This document shows, piece by piece, positions 17,039 through 25,694 of a DNA stretch of 64,000 nt. The notes beneath the pieces were generated by a model. That model saw nothing but the letters and a program-made list of their open reading frames with translations. It ran no database searches and was not told where the DNA came from. Position 1 is the first letter of the stretch. Every line of letters begins with the position of its first letter. The translations under genes were made by a program, and so were the position numbers. The stretch comes from Curtobacterium sp. ZW137 (GTDB lineage: Bacteria > Actinomycetota > Actinomycetes > Actinomycetales > Microbacteriaceae), in assembly GCF_003762905.1 (NCBI RefSeq), contig NZ_RJKS01000003.1:558001-622000 (forward strand). Reading direction: 5' to 3'.

Positions 17039-18517
17039 ATGTCTGGACAAGGACAACCGCGCGGAACACTCGAACTCCCACCGTTGACCACCGGCCCGCA
17101 CCGCAAGCGGATCGGTCTCATCTCGGTCGTGGCCTGCCTCGGCGGCCTGCTCTTCGGCTACGACACCGGCGTCAGCAACGGCGCCGAGATCTCGATCCAG
17201 TCGCAGCTGGGCCTCGACGACATCGGCCTCGGCGTCGTCATCTCCTCCCTCGTCTTCGCAGCAGCGGTCGGCGGGCTCGTCGGCGGGCCGGTGTCCGACC
17301 GCATCGGCCGTCGGTCGACCATCATCGCGATGGCGGTCTTCTTCTTCTGCGGCACGCTCCTGGCCGTGTTCTCCCCGAACTTCGAGGTGCTGCTCGCCGG
17401 ACGCATCACGGTCGGACTCGCGGTCGGTGCCGCGTCGATCGTCGTCCCCGTGTACCTGGCGGAGCTCGCTCCGCTCGAGATCCGCGGCATGATCACCGGC
17501 CGCAACGAGCTCGCGATCGTGAGCGGGCAGCTCGCCGCGTTCGTCATCAACGCGGTCATCGGGATCGTCCTCGGCGACGAGGGCGGCGTCTGGCGCGTGA
17601 TGTTCTTCATCTGCTCGATCCCGGCAGCCGCGCTGTTCATCGGCATGCTCAGGATGCCGGAGTCCCCGCGCTGGCTGGTCGAGCACGGCCACGACGAGCG
17701 CGCCCTGGCGGTCCTGAAGACGGTCCGCAACGAGGACCGCGCCGCCGTCGAGCTCGAGGAGATCCGCAAGATCACGTCCGAAGAGCCGAGCGAGACCCGG
17801 CTGAACGGGCTCAAGGCGCTGCTCTCCAGCCGCTGGCTCATCCGCATCGTCCTGATCGGCTGCGGCGTCGCCATCGCGCAGCAGGTCACCGGGATCAACT
17901 CGATCATGTACTACGGCCAGCGCATCCTGATCCAGTCCGGCTTCGGGGCGAACGCCGCCCTGATCGCGAACATCGCCCCCGGGATCCTGGCGGTCGTCGG
18001 TGGGATCATCGCGCTCCGCAACATGGACCGCGTCGACCGGCGGAAGACCTTCATCCTCGGCCTGTCGCTCACCACCACCTGCCACATCCTGATCGGCGTC
18101 TCGTCGCTGGTGATCCCGGACGGCAACCCGATCCGGCCGTACGTGCTGCTGTTCCTCATCTGCGCGTTCGTGCTCTCGATGCAGTCCTGCCTGAACATCG
18201 CCGTGTGGGTCTGGCTCGCCGAGATCTTCCCGCTCAACATGCGCGGACTCGGGACCGGCATCGCGGCCTTCGCCGGCTGGCTGATGAACGGCGTGCTCGC
18301 GCTCTACGTGCCGTCGCTCATCGAGGGCATCGGCATCACCGGCACGTTCTTCCTCTTCGCCGTCATCGGTGGCATCGCGCTCGTCTTCATCGTCACCCAG
18401 GTGCCGGAGACCCGCGGCTGGTCGCTGGAGAAGCTCGAGGAAGAGGTGACGACCGGCGCGATCTACATCGACACGATCAAGGGCAAGGCGAAGCGGGCCG
18501 GTCGCGACGAGCGGTGA
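17039..18517 (+). CDS. MFS sugar/inositol porter (IolT-like)
   Basis: 492 residues with twelve membrane segments. Sugar-porter marks: GGLLFGYDTGVSNGAEI, GGPVSDRIGRR, LEIRGMITGRNELAIVSGQ, QQVTGINSIMYYGQRIL, WLAEIFPLNMRG and the C-terminal PETRGWSLEKLEEE. The ATG at 17039 follows GAAGGAG at ideal spacing; upstream in-frame starts are not family sequence. It diverges from xylFGH and is followed after 21 bases by the LacI repressor and then the iol operon, so myo-inositol uptake is a reasonable inference. Confidence 0.9.
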   Translation: MSGQGQPRGTLELPPLTTGPHRKRIGLISVVACLGGLLFGYDTGVSNGAEISIQSQLGLDDIGLGVVISSLVFAAAVGGLVGGPVSDRIGRRSTIIAMAVFFFCGTLLAVFSPNFEVLLAGRITVGLAVGAASIVVPVYLAELAPLEIRGMITGRNELAIVSGQLAAFVINAVIGIVLGDEGGVWRVMFFICSIPAAALFIGMLRMPESPRWLVEHGHDERALAVLKTVRNEDRAAVELEEIRKITSEEPSETRLNGLKALLSSRWLIRIVLIGCGVAIAQQVTGINSIMYYGQRILIQSGFGANAALIANIAPGILAVVGGIIALRNMDRVDRRKTFILGLSLTTTCHILIGVSSLVIPDGNPIRPYVLLFLICAFVLSMQSCLNIAVWVWLAEIFPLNMRGLGTGIAAFAGWLMNGVLALYVPSLIEGIGITGTFFLFAVIGGIALVFIVTQVPETRGWSLEKLEEEVTTGAIYIDTIKGKAKRAGRDER

Positions 18518-18538
18518 CCGTGCTGCAAGATGTGGTCC

Positions 18539-19555
18539 ATGGCTGACGACGGGTCCACGGCGACGGCACGGCGCGCGACCATGCGTGACGTGGCCGAGCG
18601 GGCGGCGGTCTCCAAGTCGCTGGTCTCGCTCGCGTTCAGTTCGCCGGAGTCGGTCAGCCAGGAGCGGCTCCGGCGGATCCTGGACGCGGCCGACGCGCTC
18701 GGGTTCCGCCCGAACCGCGTCGCCCGCTCGCTGAACGGAGCGCGGGACGACTTCGTCGGGATCCTCGTCGCGGACTCCCGGAACCCGGTGTTCGCCGAGG
18801 TGGTGGACGCCGCGAGGCTCTCGCTGTCGGCGGGTGGCCGGCTCGGGCTGATGACCAGCGCGGTGCTCCCCGGCGCGGGTGCCCACCTGGACCTCGAGGC
18901 GGTCGCGATGCTCGGCGACCTGCAGCCCTCCGGGCTCATCGTGGTGGGATCGGTGCCGAGCATGGACCTCGTGGTGGAGGCGATGGGGTCCGCCCGGATC
19001 GTCATCGCCAGTGCCCGACCGGACCGGCTCGCCGGCGCCGCGACCGTGCGCGGGGACGACGAGGTCGGTGTCCGGCTCGTCGTGGACCACCTCGCCGGGC
19101 TGGGGCACCACCGGATCGGGCACGTCGGGGGCGCCGGCGGTCGGGTGGCCTCGGGCCGCGCCGATGCGTTCGTCGCCGCGATGCGGGAGCGCGGCCTCGA
19201 CGCCGGACTCGTCGCGGAGAGCGACTTCTCCGAGGCGGCGGGCTTCCGGGCTGCGCAGGCGCTGCTCGACCTCGACGAGCCGCCGACCGCGATCACCGCG
19301 GTCAACGACCTCGCCGCGATCGGTGTGACGGCCGCGCTCCGGCAGCGGGGCCTGACGGACTCGGTCGCCGTCACCGGGTACGACAACACGTACCTCGCTG
19401 CGCTCGGGGCGGTCGGACTGACGTCGGTGGACCCGGACAACGCCACGATCGGCCACCGCGCGGCCGAGCTCCTGCTCTCCGAGGAGAACCCGGGCGAGGT
19501 GCTCGTCGCACCCACCCTGCGGATCCGGGCGACGTCCGTGCCCGCGCGCCGCTGA
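18539..19555 (+). CDS. LacI-family repressor of the iol operon
   Basis: 338 residues from the ATG at 18539; an ATG at 18530 is an alternative and neither has a clear ribosome site. The helix-turn-helix TMRDVAERAAVSKSLVSLAF is at the N-terminus, followed by GFRPNRVARSLNG and a PBP-like sensor domain containing GLGHHRIGHVGG and AVTGYDNTYLAALGAVGLTSVDPD. It is followed directly by a promoter carrying a doubled LacI-type operator at 19599-19630, so it most likely represses the inositol operon and perhaps the porter gene upstream, with which it may be co-transcribed. Confidence 0.9.
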   Translation: MADDGSTATARRATMRDVAERAAVSKSLVSLAFSSPESVSQERLRRILDAADALGFRPNRVARSLNGARDDFVGILVADSRNPVFAEVVDAARLSLSAGGRLGLMTSAVLPGAGAHLDLEAVAMLGDLQPSGLIVVGSVPSMDLVVEAMGSARIVIASARPDRLAGAATVRGDDEVGVRLVVDHLAGLGHHRIGHVGGAGGRVASGRADAFVAAMRERGLDAGLVAESDFSEAAGFRAAQALLDLDEPPTAITAVNDLAAIGVTAALRQRGLTDSVAVTGYDNTYLAALGAVGLTSVDPDNATIGHRAAELLLSEENPGEVLVAPTLRIRATSVPARR

Positions 19556-19570
19556 CCGCACCGCACGCGG

Positions 19571-19600
19571 TTGACATCGTCGGATCGACGGTCGTACATT
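19571..19600 (+). promoter_or_regulatory. Promoter of the inositol operon
   Basis: TTGACA at 19571-19576 and TACATT at 19595-19600 with an 18-base spacer, a near-consensus sigma-70-type promoter. The -10 box runs straight into the operator that begins at 19599. Confidence 0.75.
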
Positions 19601-19630
19601 GAACCGGTCCAAGATTTTGGACCGGTTCAA
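19599..19630. promoter_or_regulatory. Doubled LacI-type operator
   Basis: TTGAACCGGTCCAA at 19599-19612 is repeated in inverted form, exactly, at 19617-19630 with the spacer GATT. Each 14-bp half is itself nearly palindromic (consensus TTGRACCGGTYCAA, central CG), which is the form of a complete LacI-family operator. Two repressor dimers could therefore bind side by side over the transcription start. Confidence 0.75.
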
Positions 19631-19653
19631 ACCAGGAAGCAAAGGAGCCCCCT

Positions 19654-20877
19654 GTGGCAGAGAACAGCGCGCCCCGCACCGTCGGTGTCGGACTCATCAG
19701 CGTCGGGTGGATGGGGCGACTGCACTCGCGCTCCTACGCCCTCCTCCCGCTCCTCTACCCGGAGCTCGGCATCCGCCCCCGCCTCGTCGCAGCAGCCGAC
19801 GTCGCCGCCGCCGGCCGTGACTACGCCGCGGACGTCCTCGGCTACGAGAAGGTCGTCTCCGACTACCGCGAGGTCTTGAACGACCCCGAGGTCGAGGTCG
19901 TCTCGATCTGCGCCCCCAACTCCCTGCACGCCGAGATCGGCATCGCGGCCGCCGAGGCCGGCAAGCCGTTCTGGATCGAGAAGCCCGTCGGTCGTGGCGC
20001 CGCCGAGACCGAATCCGTGGCCGCGGCCGCCGACGCCGCGGGTGTCGCCACCACGATCGGCTTCAACTACCGGCACGTCCCCGCCGTGCAGCACGCCCGC
20101 CAGCTCGTCCTCGACGGTTCGCTCGGCCGGATCACGAACGTCCGTGGCCGGTTCTTCGGCGGGTTCTCCTCGAACCCCGAGGACCCGCTGACCTGGCGCT
20201 TCGTCCGCGCGACCTCGGGCAGCGGTGTCCTCGGCGACCTGATGGGCCACCTCGTCGACCTCATGCACTACGTCCTCGGTCCGATCGGCTCGATCTCCGC
20301 CGCGACCGGCACCTACCTCACCGAGCGTCCCGGTCTCCCGGGGACGCCCGACGCCGGCAAGCTGCTCCCCGTCGAGAACGAGGACTACGCCACGATGCTC
20401 GTCCGCTTCGACGAGTCCGCGGTCGGCGCCGGTGCGATCGGCAACCTCGAGGCGTCGCGCATCGCCGTCGGTCCGCGCTCCGAGTACGCGTTCGAGGTCT
20501 TCGGCACCGAGGGCTCGGTCCGCTGGGACTTCGAGCGGCTCAACGAGCTCGAGGTCGCCCTCGCGCGCACCGGCCAGCACGTGGGCTACACCCGCGCGTT
20601 CGCGGACGGGTACTTCCCCGACTACTCCCGCTTCCAGCCGAGCTCCGGCACGAGCATGGGCTACGACGACCTCAAGGTCATCGAGGCCGCGAAGTTCCTC
20701 ACCGCCGCCACCGGGGGCGAGGCCACCGGGTCCAACATCCACGACGCCGTCGCATCGGCCCGCGTGCTGAGCGCCGCCGAGGAGTCGGCGGAGTCCGGCC
20801 AGTGGGTCGACCTGCCCGTCGAACCGGGCGCGACCGCCAACGTCCGCACGAACACCACCGAAGGGGCACGCGCATGA
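19654..20877 (+). CDS. Gfo/Idh/MocA dehydrogenase, first gene of the iol operon
   Basis: 407 residues from a GTG start preceded by AAAGGAG. The N-terminal Rossmann domain starts VGVGLISVGWMGRLHSRSY; the EKP motif (IEKPVGRG) near residue 111 supplies the catalytic lysine; FNYRHVPAVQHAR and SGSGVLGDLMGHLVDLMHY form the start of the C-terminal domain with the expected Asp and His. It probably oxidises an inositol or inosose with NAD(P)+, perhaps scyllo- or D-chiro-inositol, since a separate IolG follows. The exact substrate is unknown. Confidence 0.85.
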   Translation: MAENSAPRTVGVGLISVGWMGRLHSRSYALLPLLYPELGIRPRLVAAADVAAAGRDYAADVLGYEKVVSDYREVLNDPEVEVVSICAPNSLHAEIGIAAAEAGKPFWIEKPVGRGAAETESVAAAADAAGVATTIGFNYRHVPAVQHARQLVLDGSLGRITNVRGRFFGGFSSNPEDPLTWRFVRATSGSGVLGDLMGHLVDLMHYVLGPIGSISAATGTYLTERPGLPGTPDAGKLLPVENEDYATMLVRFDESAVGAGAIGNLEASRIAVGPRSEYAFEVFGTEGSVRWDFERLNELEVALARTGQHVGYTRAFADGYFPDYSRFQPSSGTSMGYDDLKVIEAAKFLTAATGGEATGSNIHDAVASARVLSAAEESAESGQWVDLPVEPGATANVRTNTTEGARA

Positions 20878-21776
20878 GTCTCCGCATCGCCACCGCACCG
20901 ATCTCCTGGGGTGTCAGCGAGGTGGACGGCTGGGGCTACCAGCTGCCCCCGGAACGCGTCCTCGCCGAGATGACCTCCCTCGGGTTCGAGGCCACCGAGC
21001 TCGGCGCGCAGGGCTTCCTGCCCCCGGCGCCCGAGGACAAGGCCGCCCGCCTGGCCGAGTTCGGGATGACCGCGATCGGCAGCTTCGTGCCCGTCATCGC
21101 ACACCAGCCCGGCATCGACCCGCTGCCCCGCATCGAGCAGGAGCTCGCGGACTACGCGGCATCCGGCGCGACCGTCCTCGTGGTCTGCGCGGACAGCGAG
21201 CAGACCGGGTACGACGCCCAGCGGGAGCCGCTCACCGACGAACAGTGGGCGACGCTCTTCGCCAACCTCGACCGCATCACCGAGGCCGCCGCGGCCGTCG
21301 GCGTCACCGCGACCCTGCACCCGCACGTCGGCACGGTCGTGGAGACGAAGGACGACGTCGACGCCGTCCTCGCCGGCTCCACCATCCCGTTCTGCTTCGA
21401 CACCGGGCACCTGTTCCTCGGCGGCACGGACCCGGTCCGCTTCGCCGCGGAGCACACCGACCGCATCGCGTACATGCACCTCAAGGACGTGTCGCTCGAG
21501 GGCATGCGCCGGGTCGCGGACGGCGAGATCAGCTACTTCGACGCGATCAAGGCCGACATCCTCTACCGGCCGGTCGGACAGGGCGACGTCGACATCCGCG
21601 CGATCTTGACGAGCATGGTGCAGGCCGGGTTCGACGGCTGGATCGTGCTCGAGCAGGACAAGGTCGTGCTCGAGGAGCCGGCCGCCGGCACCGGCCCGAT
21701 CGAGGACGCCCGTGCGAGCGTCGAGTACGTCCGCGCGCTGGTCGCCGAGCTCGAGGCCGCCGAGGTCGCACGGTGA
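20874..21776 (+). CDS. iolE: Inosose dehydratase-like TIM barrel (IolE)
   Basis: 300 residues of the xylose-isomerase-like TIM-barrel family. The N-terminal APISWGVSEVDGWGYQLPPERVL is close to the characteristic IolE opening. Metal ligands are likely in HPHVGT, FDTGHLFLGG, MHLKDVS and VLEQD. IolE removes water from 2-keto-myo-inositol to give 3D-trihydroxycyclohexane-1,2-dione, the IolD substrate. Overlaps the preceding stop by four bases and the next gene by GTGA. Confidence 0.82.
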   Translation: MSLRIATAPISWGVSEVDGWGYQLPPERVLAEMTSLGFEATELGAQGFLPPAPEDKAARLAEFGMTAIGSFVPVIAHQPGIDPLPRIEQELADYAASGATVLVVCADSEQTGYDAQREPLTDEQWATLFANLDRITEAAAAVGVTATLHPHVGTVVETKDDVDAVLAGSTIPFCFDTGHLFLGGTDPVRFAAEHTDRIAYMHLKDVSLEGMRRVADGEISYFDAIKADILYRPVGQGDVDIRAILTSMVQAGFDGWIVLEQDKVVLEEPAAGTGPIEDARASVEYVRALVAELEAAEVAR

Positions 21777-22831
21777 GGGTCGGCGTCGCGGGACTCGGTC
21801 GCATCGGCGCGATGCACGCGCGGAACCTCGCGCGGACGCCCGGCGTCGACGAGGTCGTGCTCATCGGCCGCGACGCCGGACGGACGGAGTCGGTCCGGGC
21901 GCGGCTGGCGGCGCAGCGGGACGCCGAGCAGACCACGGAGTCCGGGGCGCCCGGGTCGGACGTCTGGGCGCCGGTGTCGACCACGGTCGACCCGCTCGCC
22001 GACGTCCTGCCCTCGCTCGACGGGATCCTCGTCGCCTCGGCCACGGACACGCACGCCGAGCTCGCCCGGGTCGTCGCGGACTCGCACACCCCGCTGCTCA
22101 TCGAGAAGCCGCTCGCCCTCGGCGTCGACGAGCTGACCGAGCTCTCCCGGGACCTCGACGCGACGGGCACACCGATCATGGTCGCGTTCCACCGTCGCTA
22201 CGACCCGGGCTACCAGCGGCTCCGGCAGCACGTCCTCGACGGTGACGTCGGCACGCTCCGGCTCGTGCAGGCGACGGAGAACGACCACTACGCGCTGCCC
22301 GTCGACTACATCCCGCAGTCGCACGGCATGTGGCTCGACCTGCTCGTCCACGACTTCGACATCATCCCGTGGACGGTCGGCGACCCCGTCGTCGAGGTCT
22401 CGATGATCGGCTCCGTGCTCGACGAGCCCGTCTACGGCGACCACCAGGACACCGACACCGCGATGGTGACGCTCCGCTTCGCCTCGGGCGCGGTCGGCAG
22501 CATCGGCGCGCTCCGCCGCAGCGACGCGGGCCAGGACGTCCGGCTCGAGGTCACCGGCTCGAAGGGCGCGTACGGTGCCGGCTACGGTCCACGCACCCCG
22601 ATCACCTCCACCGAACCGGGCGGCAGCGCACCGTCGAACCCCTACGACACGTTCGGCGACCGCTTCGTCCCGGCGTTCGAGGAGGAGATCGCCCACTTCG
22701 TCCGGATGATCCGCGGAGAATCGGAGAGCCTGACGCCCCCCGCCGCCGGACTCGTCGCCACCGCGCTCGCCGAGGCGGCCGCGGAGTCGTTCCACACCGG
22801 ACGCCCCGTCCGGCCCCGCACCACCGCGTAG
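21773..22831 (+). CDS. Gfo/Idh/MocA dehydrogenase, inositol dehydrogenase-like
   Basis: 352 residues from a GTG that overlaps the IolE stop. Rossmann start VRVGVAGLGRIGAMHARNLAR, lysine motif LLIEKPLALG near residue 106, AFHRRYDPGYQRL, and the C-terminal catalytic segment GMWLDLLVHDFDIIPW. Likely an NAD(P)-dependent oxidoreductase acting on an inositol isomer or inosose. It contains a Ser/Glu-rich insert near residue 60 not seen in its paralogue at 22867. Confidence 0.83.
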   Translation: MRVGVAGLGRIGAMHARNLARTPGVDEVVLIGRDAGRTESVRARLAAQRDAEQTTESGAPGSDVWAPVSTTVDPLADVLPSLDGILVASATDTHAELARVVADSHTPLLIEKPLALGVDELTELSRDLDATGTPIMVAFHRRYDPGYQRLRQHVLDGDVGTLRLVQATENDHYALPVDYIPQSHGMWLDLLVHDFDIIPWTVGDPVVEVSMIGSVLDEPVYGDHQDTDTAMVTLRFASGAVGSIGALRRSDAGQDVRLEVTGSKGAYGAGYGPRTPITSTEPGGSAPSNPYDTFGDRFVPAFEEEIAHFVRMIRGESESLTPPAAGLVATALAEAAAESFHTGRPVRPRTTA

Positions 22832-22866
22832 ACCACGCGGCACAACCCACCACCCTGGAGATTGCA

Positions 22867-23877
22867 ATGACGCAACAGACCCGGATCGGCCTCTTCGGCA
22901 CCGGTCGCATCGGACAGGTCCACGCCATGAGCGTGGCCGCCATCGACGACGCGGAGCTCGCGTGGGTCTGTGACCCGTTCGTGGAGGGCGCCGAGCGCAC
23001 CGCCGCCGAGTACGGCGGCAAGGTGAGCACGGACCCGGCCGAGGTGTTCGCCTCGGGCGAGGTCGACGCGGTGATCATCGCCGCACCGACCGCGACCCAC
23101 GTCGACCTGATCGACGCCGCCATCGACGCCGGTGTGCCGGTGCTCTGCGAGAAGCCGATCGACCTCGACCTGGCCCGGGTGGACCGCCTCCGCGCGAAGG
23201 CCGCCGCCGCGACGATCCCGATCGTCCTCGGCTTCAACCGCCGCTTCGACCGGCACTTCACCGAGCTGCAGCGTCGCGTCAGCGCGGGGGAGATTGGCAC
23301 GCTCGAGCAGGTCCTCATCACGAGCCGCGACCCCGCCGAGCCGCCGGCGGCGTACCTCGGCGCATCCGGCGGCATCTTCCGGGACATGACGATCCACGAC
23401 CTCGACATGGCGCGGTTCTTCGTGCCGGACATCGTCGAGGTGACGGCCCGCGGCGCGAACACCTTCAGTGCGACGGCCCGCGAGCTCGGTGACTTCGACT
23501 CCGCCGTGGTGACCCTCCGTGGGGCGGACGACGAGCTCGTGGTCATCACGAACTCGCGGCACGCGTCCTACGGGTACGACCAGCGCTTCGAGGTCTTCGG
23601 CTCCGAGGGGCTGCTGCAGGTCGGCAACCAGACGGACACCCTCGTGCGCCGGTGGAGCGCCGACGCGGTCGAGTCCCTGGAGCCGTACCAGAACTTCTTC
23701 CTGCAGCGCTACGCGGAGGCGTACCGGCTCGAGGTCGTCGAGTTCCTCAAGGCCGTGCGCGGCGAGCCCTCGCGGAGCCCCGGGTTCGAGGACGGCCGTG
23801 CCGCCCTCGTGCTCGCGGACGCCGCGGACCGCTCCGCACGCACCGGCCAGTCCGTCGCGGTCGACCTGTCACGATGA
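22867..23877 (+). CDS. iolG: myo-Inositol 2-dehydrogenase
   Basis: 336 residues, the IolG length. RIGLFGTGRIGQVHA binds NAD+, EKPIDL holds Lys96, and GGIFRDMTIHDLDMARFF holds Asp173 and His177, matching the Lys-Asp-His catalytic set of characterised IolG. It oxidises myo-inositol at C2 to scyllo-inosose. A 35-base gap with GGAG before the ATG separates it from the preceding dehydrogenase, and its stop overlaps the next gene as ATGA. Confidence 0.9.
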   Translation: MTQQTRIGLFGTGRIGQVHAMSVAAIDDAELAWVCDPFVEGAERTAAEYGGKVSTDPAEVFASGEVDAVIIAAPTATHVDLIDAAIDAGVPVLCEKPIDLDLARVDRLRAKAAAATIPIVLGFNRRFDRHFTELQRRVSAGEIGTLEQVLITSRDPAEPPAAYLGASGGIFRDMTIHDLDMARFFVPDIVEVTARGANTFSATARELGDFDSAVVTLRGADDELVVITNSRHASYGYDQRFEVFGSEGLLQVGNQTDTLVRRWSADAVESLEPYQNFFLQRYAEAYRLEVVEFLKAVRGEPSRSPGFEDGRAALVLADAADRSARTGQSVAVDLSR

Positions 23878-24782
23878 GCCCGATAAACCGCGACCTCGTC
23901 GCCACCTGCTGGACGACCGCGGGCACGGGACTGCCCGACGGGCCCTCGGAGCGGAGCTCGTTCTCCGCCCGGGAGCGCGTCAGTGCGGCCGCGGACGCCG
24001 GCTACGTCGGGCTCGGGTTCGTCGTCGACGACCTCGAGGTGGTCCGCGACACGATCGGCTTCGACGCGCTCCGCGAGCACGCGGACCGCGTCGGCATCCG
24101 GCACCTCGAGGTCGAGCTCGTCAAGGACTGGTGGCGGGACCCTGCGGAGACCCCGTGGCGCACCCGCTGGGACCTGCTCCGTGACGCCGCCCGCGCCTTC
24201 GGGAGTCCGATGGTGAAGATCGGGCCGCCGCCCGCGCCCACGGTGGACTCGCTCGACCCGTACGTCGGGCCGTTCCGGGCGCTGGCCGACGAGGCGGCGG
24301 AGATCGGCACGCGGCTGGCACTCGAACCGCTCCCGTTCGCCGGGATCTCCTCGATGCCCCAGGGGTCCGAGCTCGTCCGCGCCGTCGACCACCCGCACGC
24401 CGGACTCGTCGTCGACTCGTGGCACGTGTTCCGCGCCGACACCTCGCTCGAGGAGCTCCGGCGCACCCTGGACCCGGCCACCGTGGTCGGCGTCGAGGTG
24501 AACGACGCCGACGCCGAACCGCAGGCCGGTCGCACGCTGTTCGAGGACACCCGGGACAACCGTCGCTACCTCGGCGAGGGCGCCCAGGACGTCGTGGGGT
24601 TCCTCCGCACGATGGCGGAGCTCGGCTGGGACGGTCCGTGGGGCGTGGAGATGCTCTCCGTCGAGCACCGTGCCAAGAGCCTCCCGGACGCGTTGGACGC
24701 GGCCCGGGACACGACGCTCCGCTGCCTCCAGCTCGCGGAAGCGGATTTCCCTACAGCGGACGTTTCGTCCATTCAGCGATAA
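23874..24782 (+). CDS. IolH-like sugar phosphate isomerase/epimerase
   Basis: 302 residues, TIM-barrel fold of the AP-endonuclease/xylose isomerase superfamily. Visible ligand regions: HLEVELVKDWWRDP, LALEPLPFAG, GLVVDSWHVFRADTS and GVEMLSVEH. IolH-type proteins are common in inositol clusters; inosose isomerase activity (as in IolI) is the usual proposal. Coupled to iolG by ATGA. It could equally act on a later keto-acid. Confidence 0.78.
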   Translation: MSPINRDLVATCWTTAGTGLPDGPSERSSFSARERVSAAADAGYVGLGFVVDDLEVVRDTIGFDALREHADRVGIRHLEVELVKDWWRDPAETPWRTRWDLLRDAARAFGSPMVKIGPPPAPTVDSLDPYVGPFRALADEAAEIGTRLALEPLPFAGISSMPQGSELVRAVDHPHAGLVVDSWHVFRADTSLEELRRTLDPATVVGVEVNDADAEPQAGRTLFEDTRDNRRYLGEGAQDVVGFLRTMAELGWDGPWGVEMLSVEHRAKSLPDALDAARDTTLRCLQLAEADFPTADVSSIQR

Positions 24783-24801
24783 AAGCGCTATGCTCATTCA
24801 G
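24770..24801 (+). promoter_or_regulatory. Possible internal promoter/operator before iolB
   Basis: The heptamer CATTCAG occurs at 24770-24776 and again at 24795-24801, flanking an AT-rich stretch with AGCGCT and a -10-like TATGCT at 24789-24794. The region overlaps the end of the preceding gene and the 49-base gap before iolB. No convincing -35 box. Confidence 0.3.
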
Positions 24802-24831
24802 TCCGACGCAACGACGCAGAGAGGATCAGAC

Positions 24832-25671
24832 ATGGTCGACCCGCAGGTGCTCAAGCACGGCGCATGGGACGTCATCACCCCGGAGATCGCAGGATGGGAG
24901 TTCGTCACCTTCCAGGTGAAGACCTTCGGAGACGGCGAGACGGTCGAACTGCCGGCCGACGGCAACGAGCGGGCGTTCGTGAACCTGCACGGCGACCTCG
25001 TCCTCACCGTCGGCGGTGACGAGTACCGCATCGGCGGTCGCGACACGGTCTTCGACGGGCTCGGACACACGCTCTACGTCCCGCGGGACACCGCCGTGAC
25101 GATCACCGCCACCCCCGGTGCCGAGCTCGCGATCGCGACGGCCCCGGCCACCGAGCAGCACGAGGTCGTCCTCGTCACGCCGGACGACGTCGGATCCGCC
25201 ACGCGCGGCGGCGGCACCGCCACGCGCCAGGTCTCGACGCCGATGTCGCCCGCGTTCCCCGCGGACCGGCTGCACATCGTCGAGGTGTGGACCCCCGGCG
25301 GCAACTGGTCCAGCTTCCCGCCGCACAAGCACGAGCACGACATCGACGGCGAAGCGCAGCTCGAGGAGGTCTACTACTACCGCCTCCGCGACCCGGAGAA
25401 CGGGTGGGCGCTGCAGCGGGTGTACAGCCCCGAGCGCGACTTCGACCTCGACGTCCCCGTGCGCGACGGCGACATCTGCCTCATCCCCTGGGGGTACCAC
25501 ACCACCGTCGCGGCCCACGACCAGGACCTCTACTACCTCAACGTGCTCGCCGGGCCCGCGCCGGAGCGCACCCTGCAGGCCGCCGAGGACCCCGCGCTCG
25601 CACCCGCCCGTGCCAAGTGGGACACCCTCGGCACGGACCCCCGTGTCCCGTTCGTCCCCGTCCGCCCCTGA
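24832..25671 (+). CDS. iolB: 5-Deoxy-glucuronate isomerase
   Basis: 279 residues; double-cupin IolB/KduI fold. The metal-binding cupin motif is SSFPPHKHEHD followed by LEEVYYYR near residues 160-185, and the late CLIPWGYHTTVAAHDQDLYYLNVLAG segment is characteristic of IolB. It converts 5-deoxy-D-glucuronate to 2-deoxy-5-keto-D-gluconate. The ATG is preceded by GAGAGGA; longer readings into the previous gene are not family sequence. Confidence 0.92.
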   Translation: MVDPQVLKHGAWDVITPEIAGWEFVTFQVKTFGDGETVELPADGNERAFVNLHGDLVLTVGGDEYRIGGRDTVFDGLGHTLYVPRDTAVTITATPGAELAIATAPATEQHEVVLVTPDDVGSATRGGGTATRQVSTPMSPAFPADRLHIVEVWTPGGNWSSFPPHKHEHDIDGEAQLEEVYYYRLRDPENGWALQRVYSPERDFDLDVPVRDGDICLIPWGYHTTVAAHDQDLYYLNVLAGPAPERTLQAAEDPALAPARAKWDTLGTDPRVPFVPVRP

Positions 25672-25694
25672 CCCACCACAGAAGGAAGTTCGCA

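Noticed and set aside
16871..19642. A 923-codon open frame on the minus strand opposite the sugar porter and LacI genes
   Set aside because: Its translation is low-complexity (Asp, Arg, Glu, Val-rich), typical of the antisense of high-GC coding DNA. The plus-strand porter and LacI have full family signatures.
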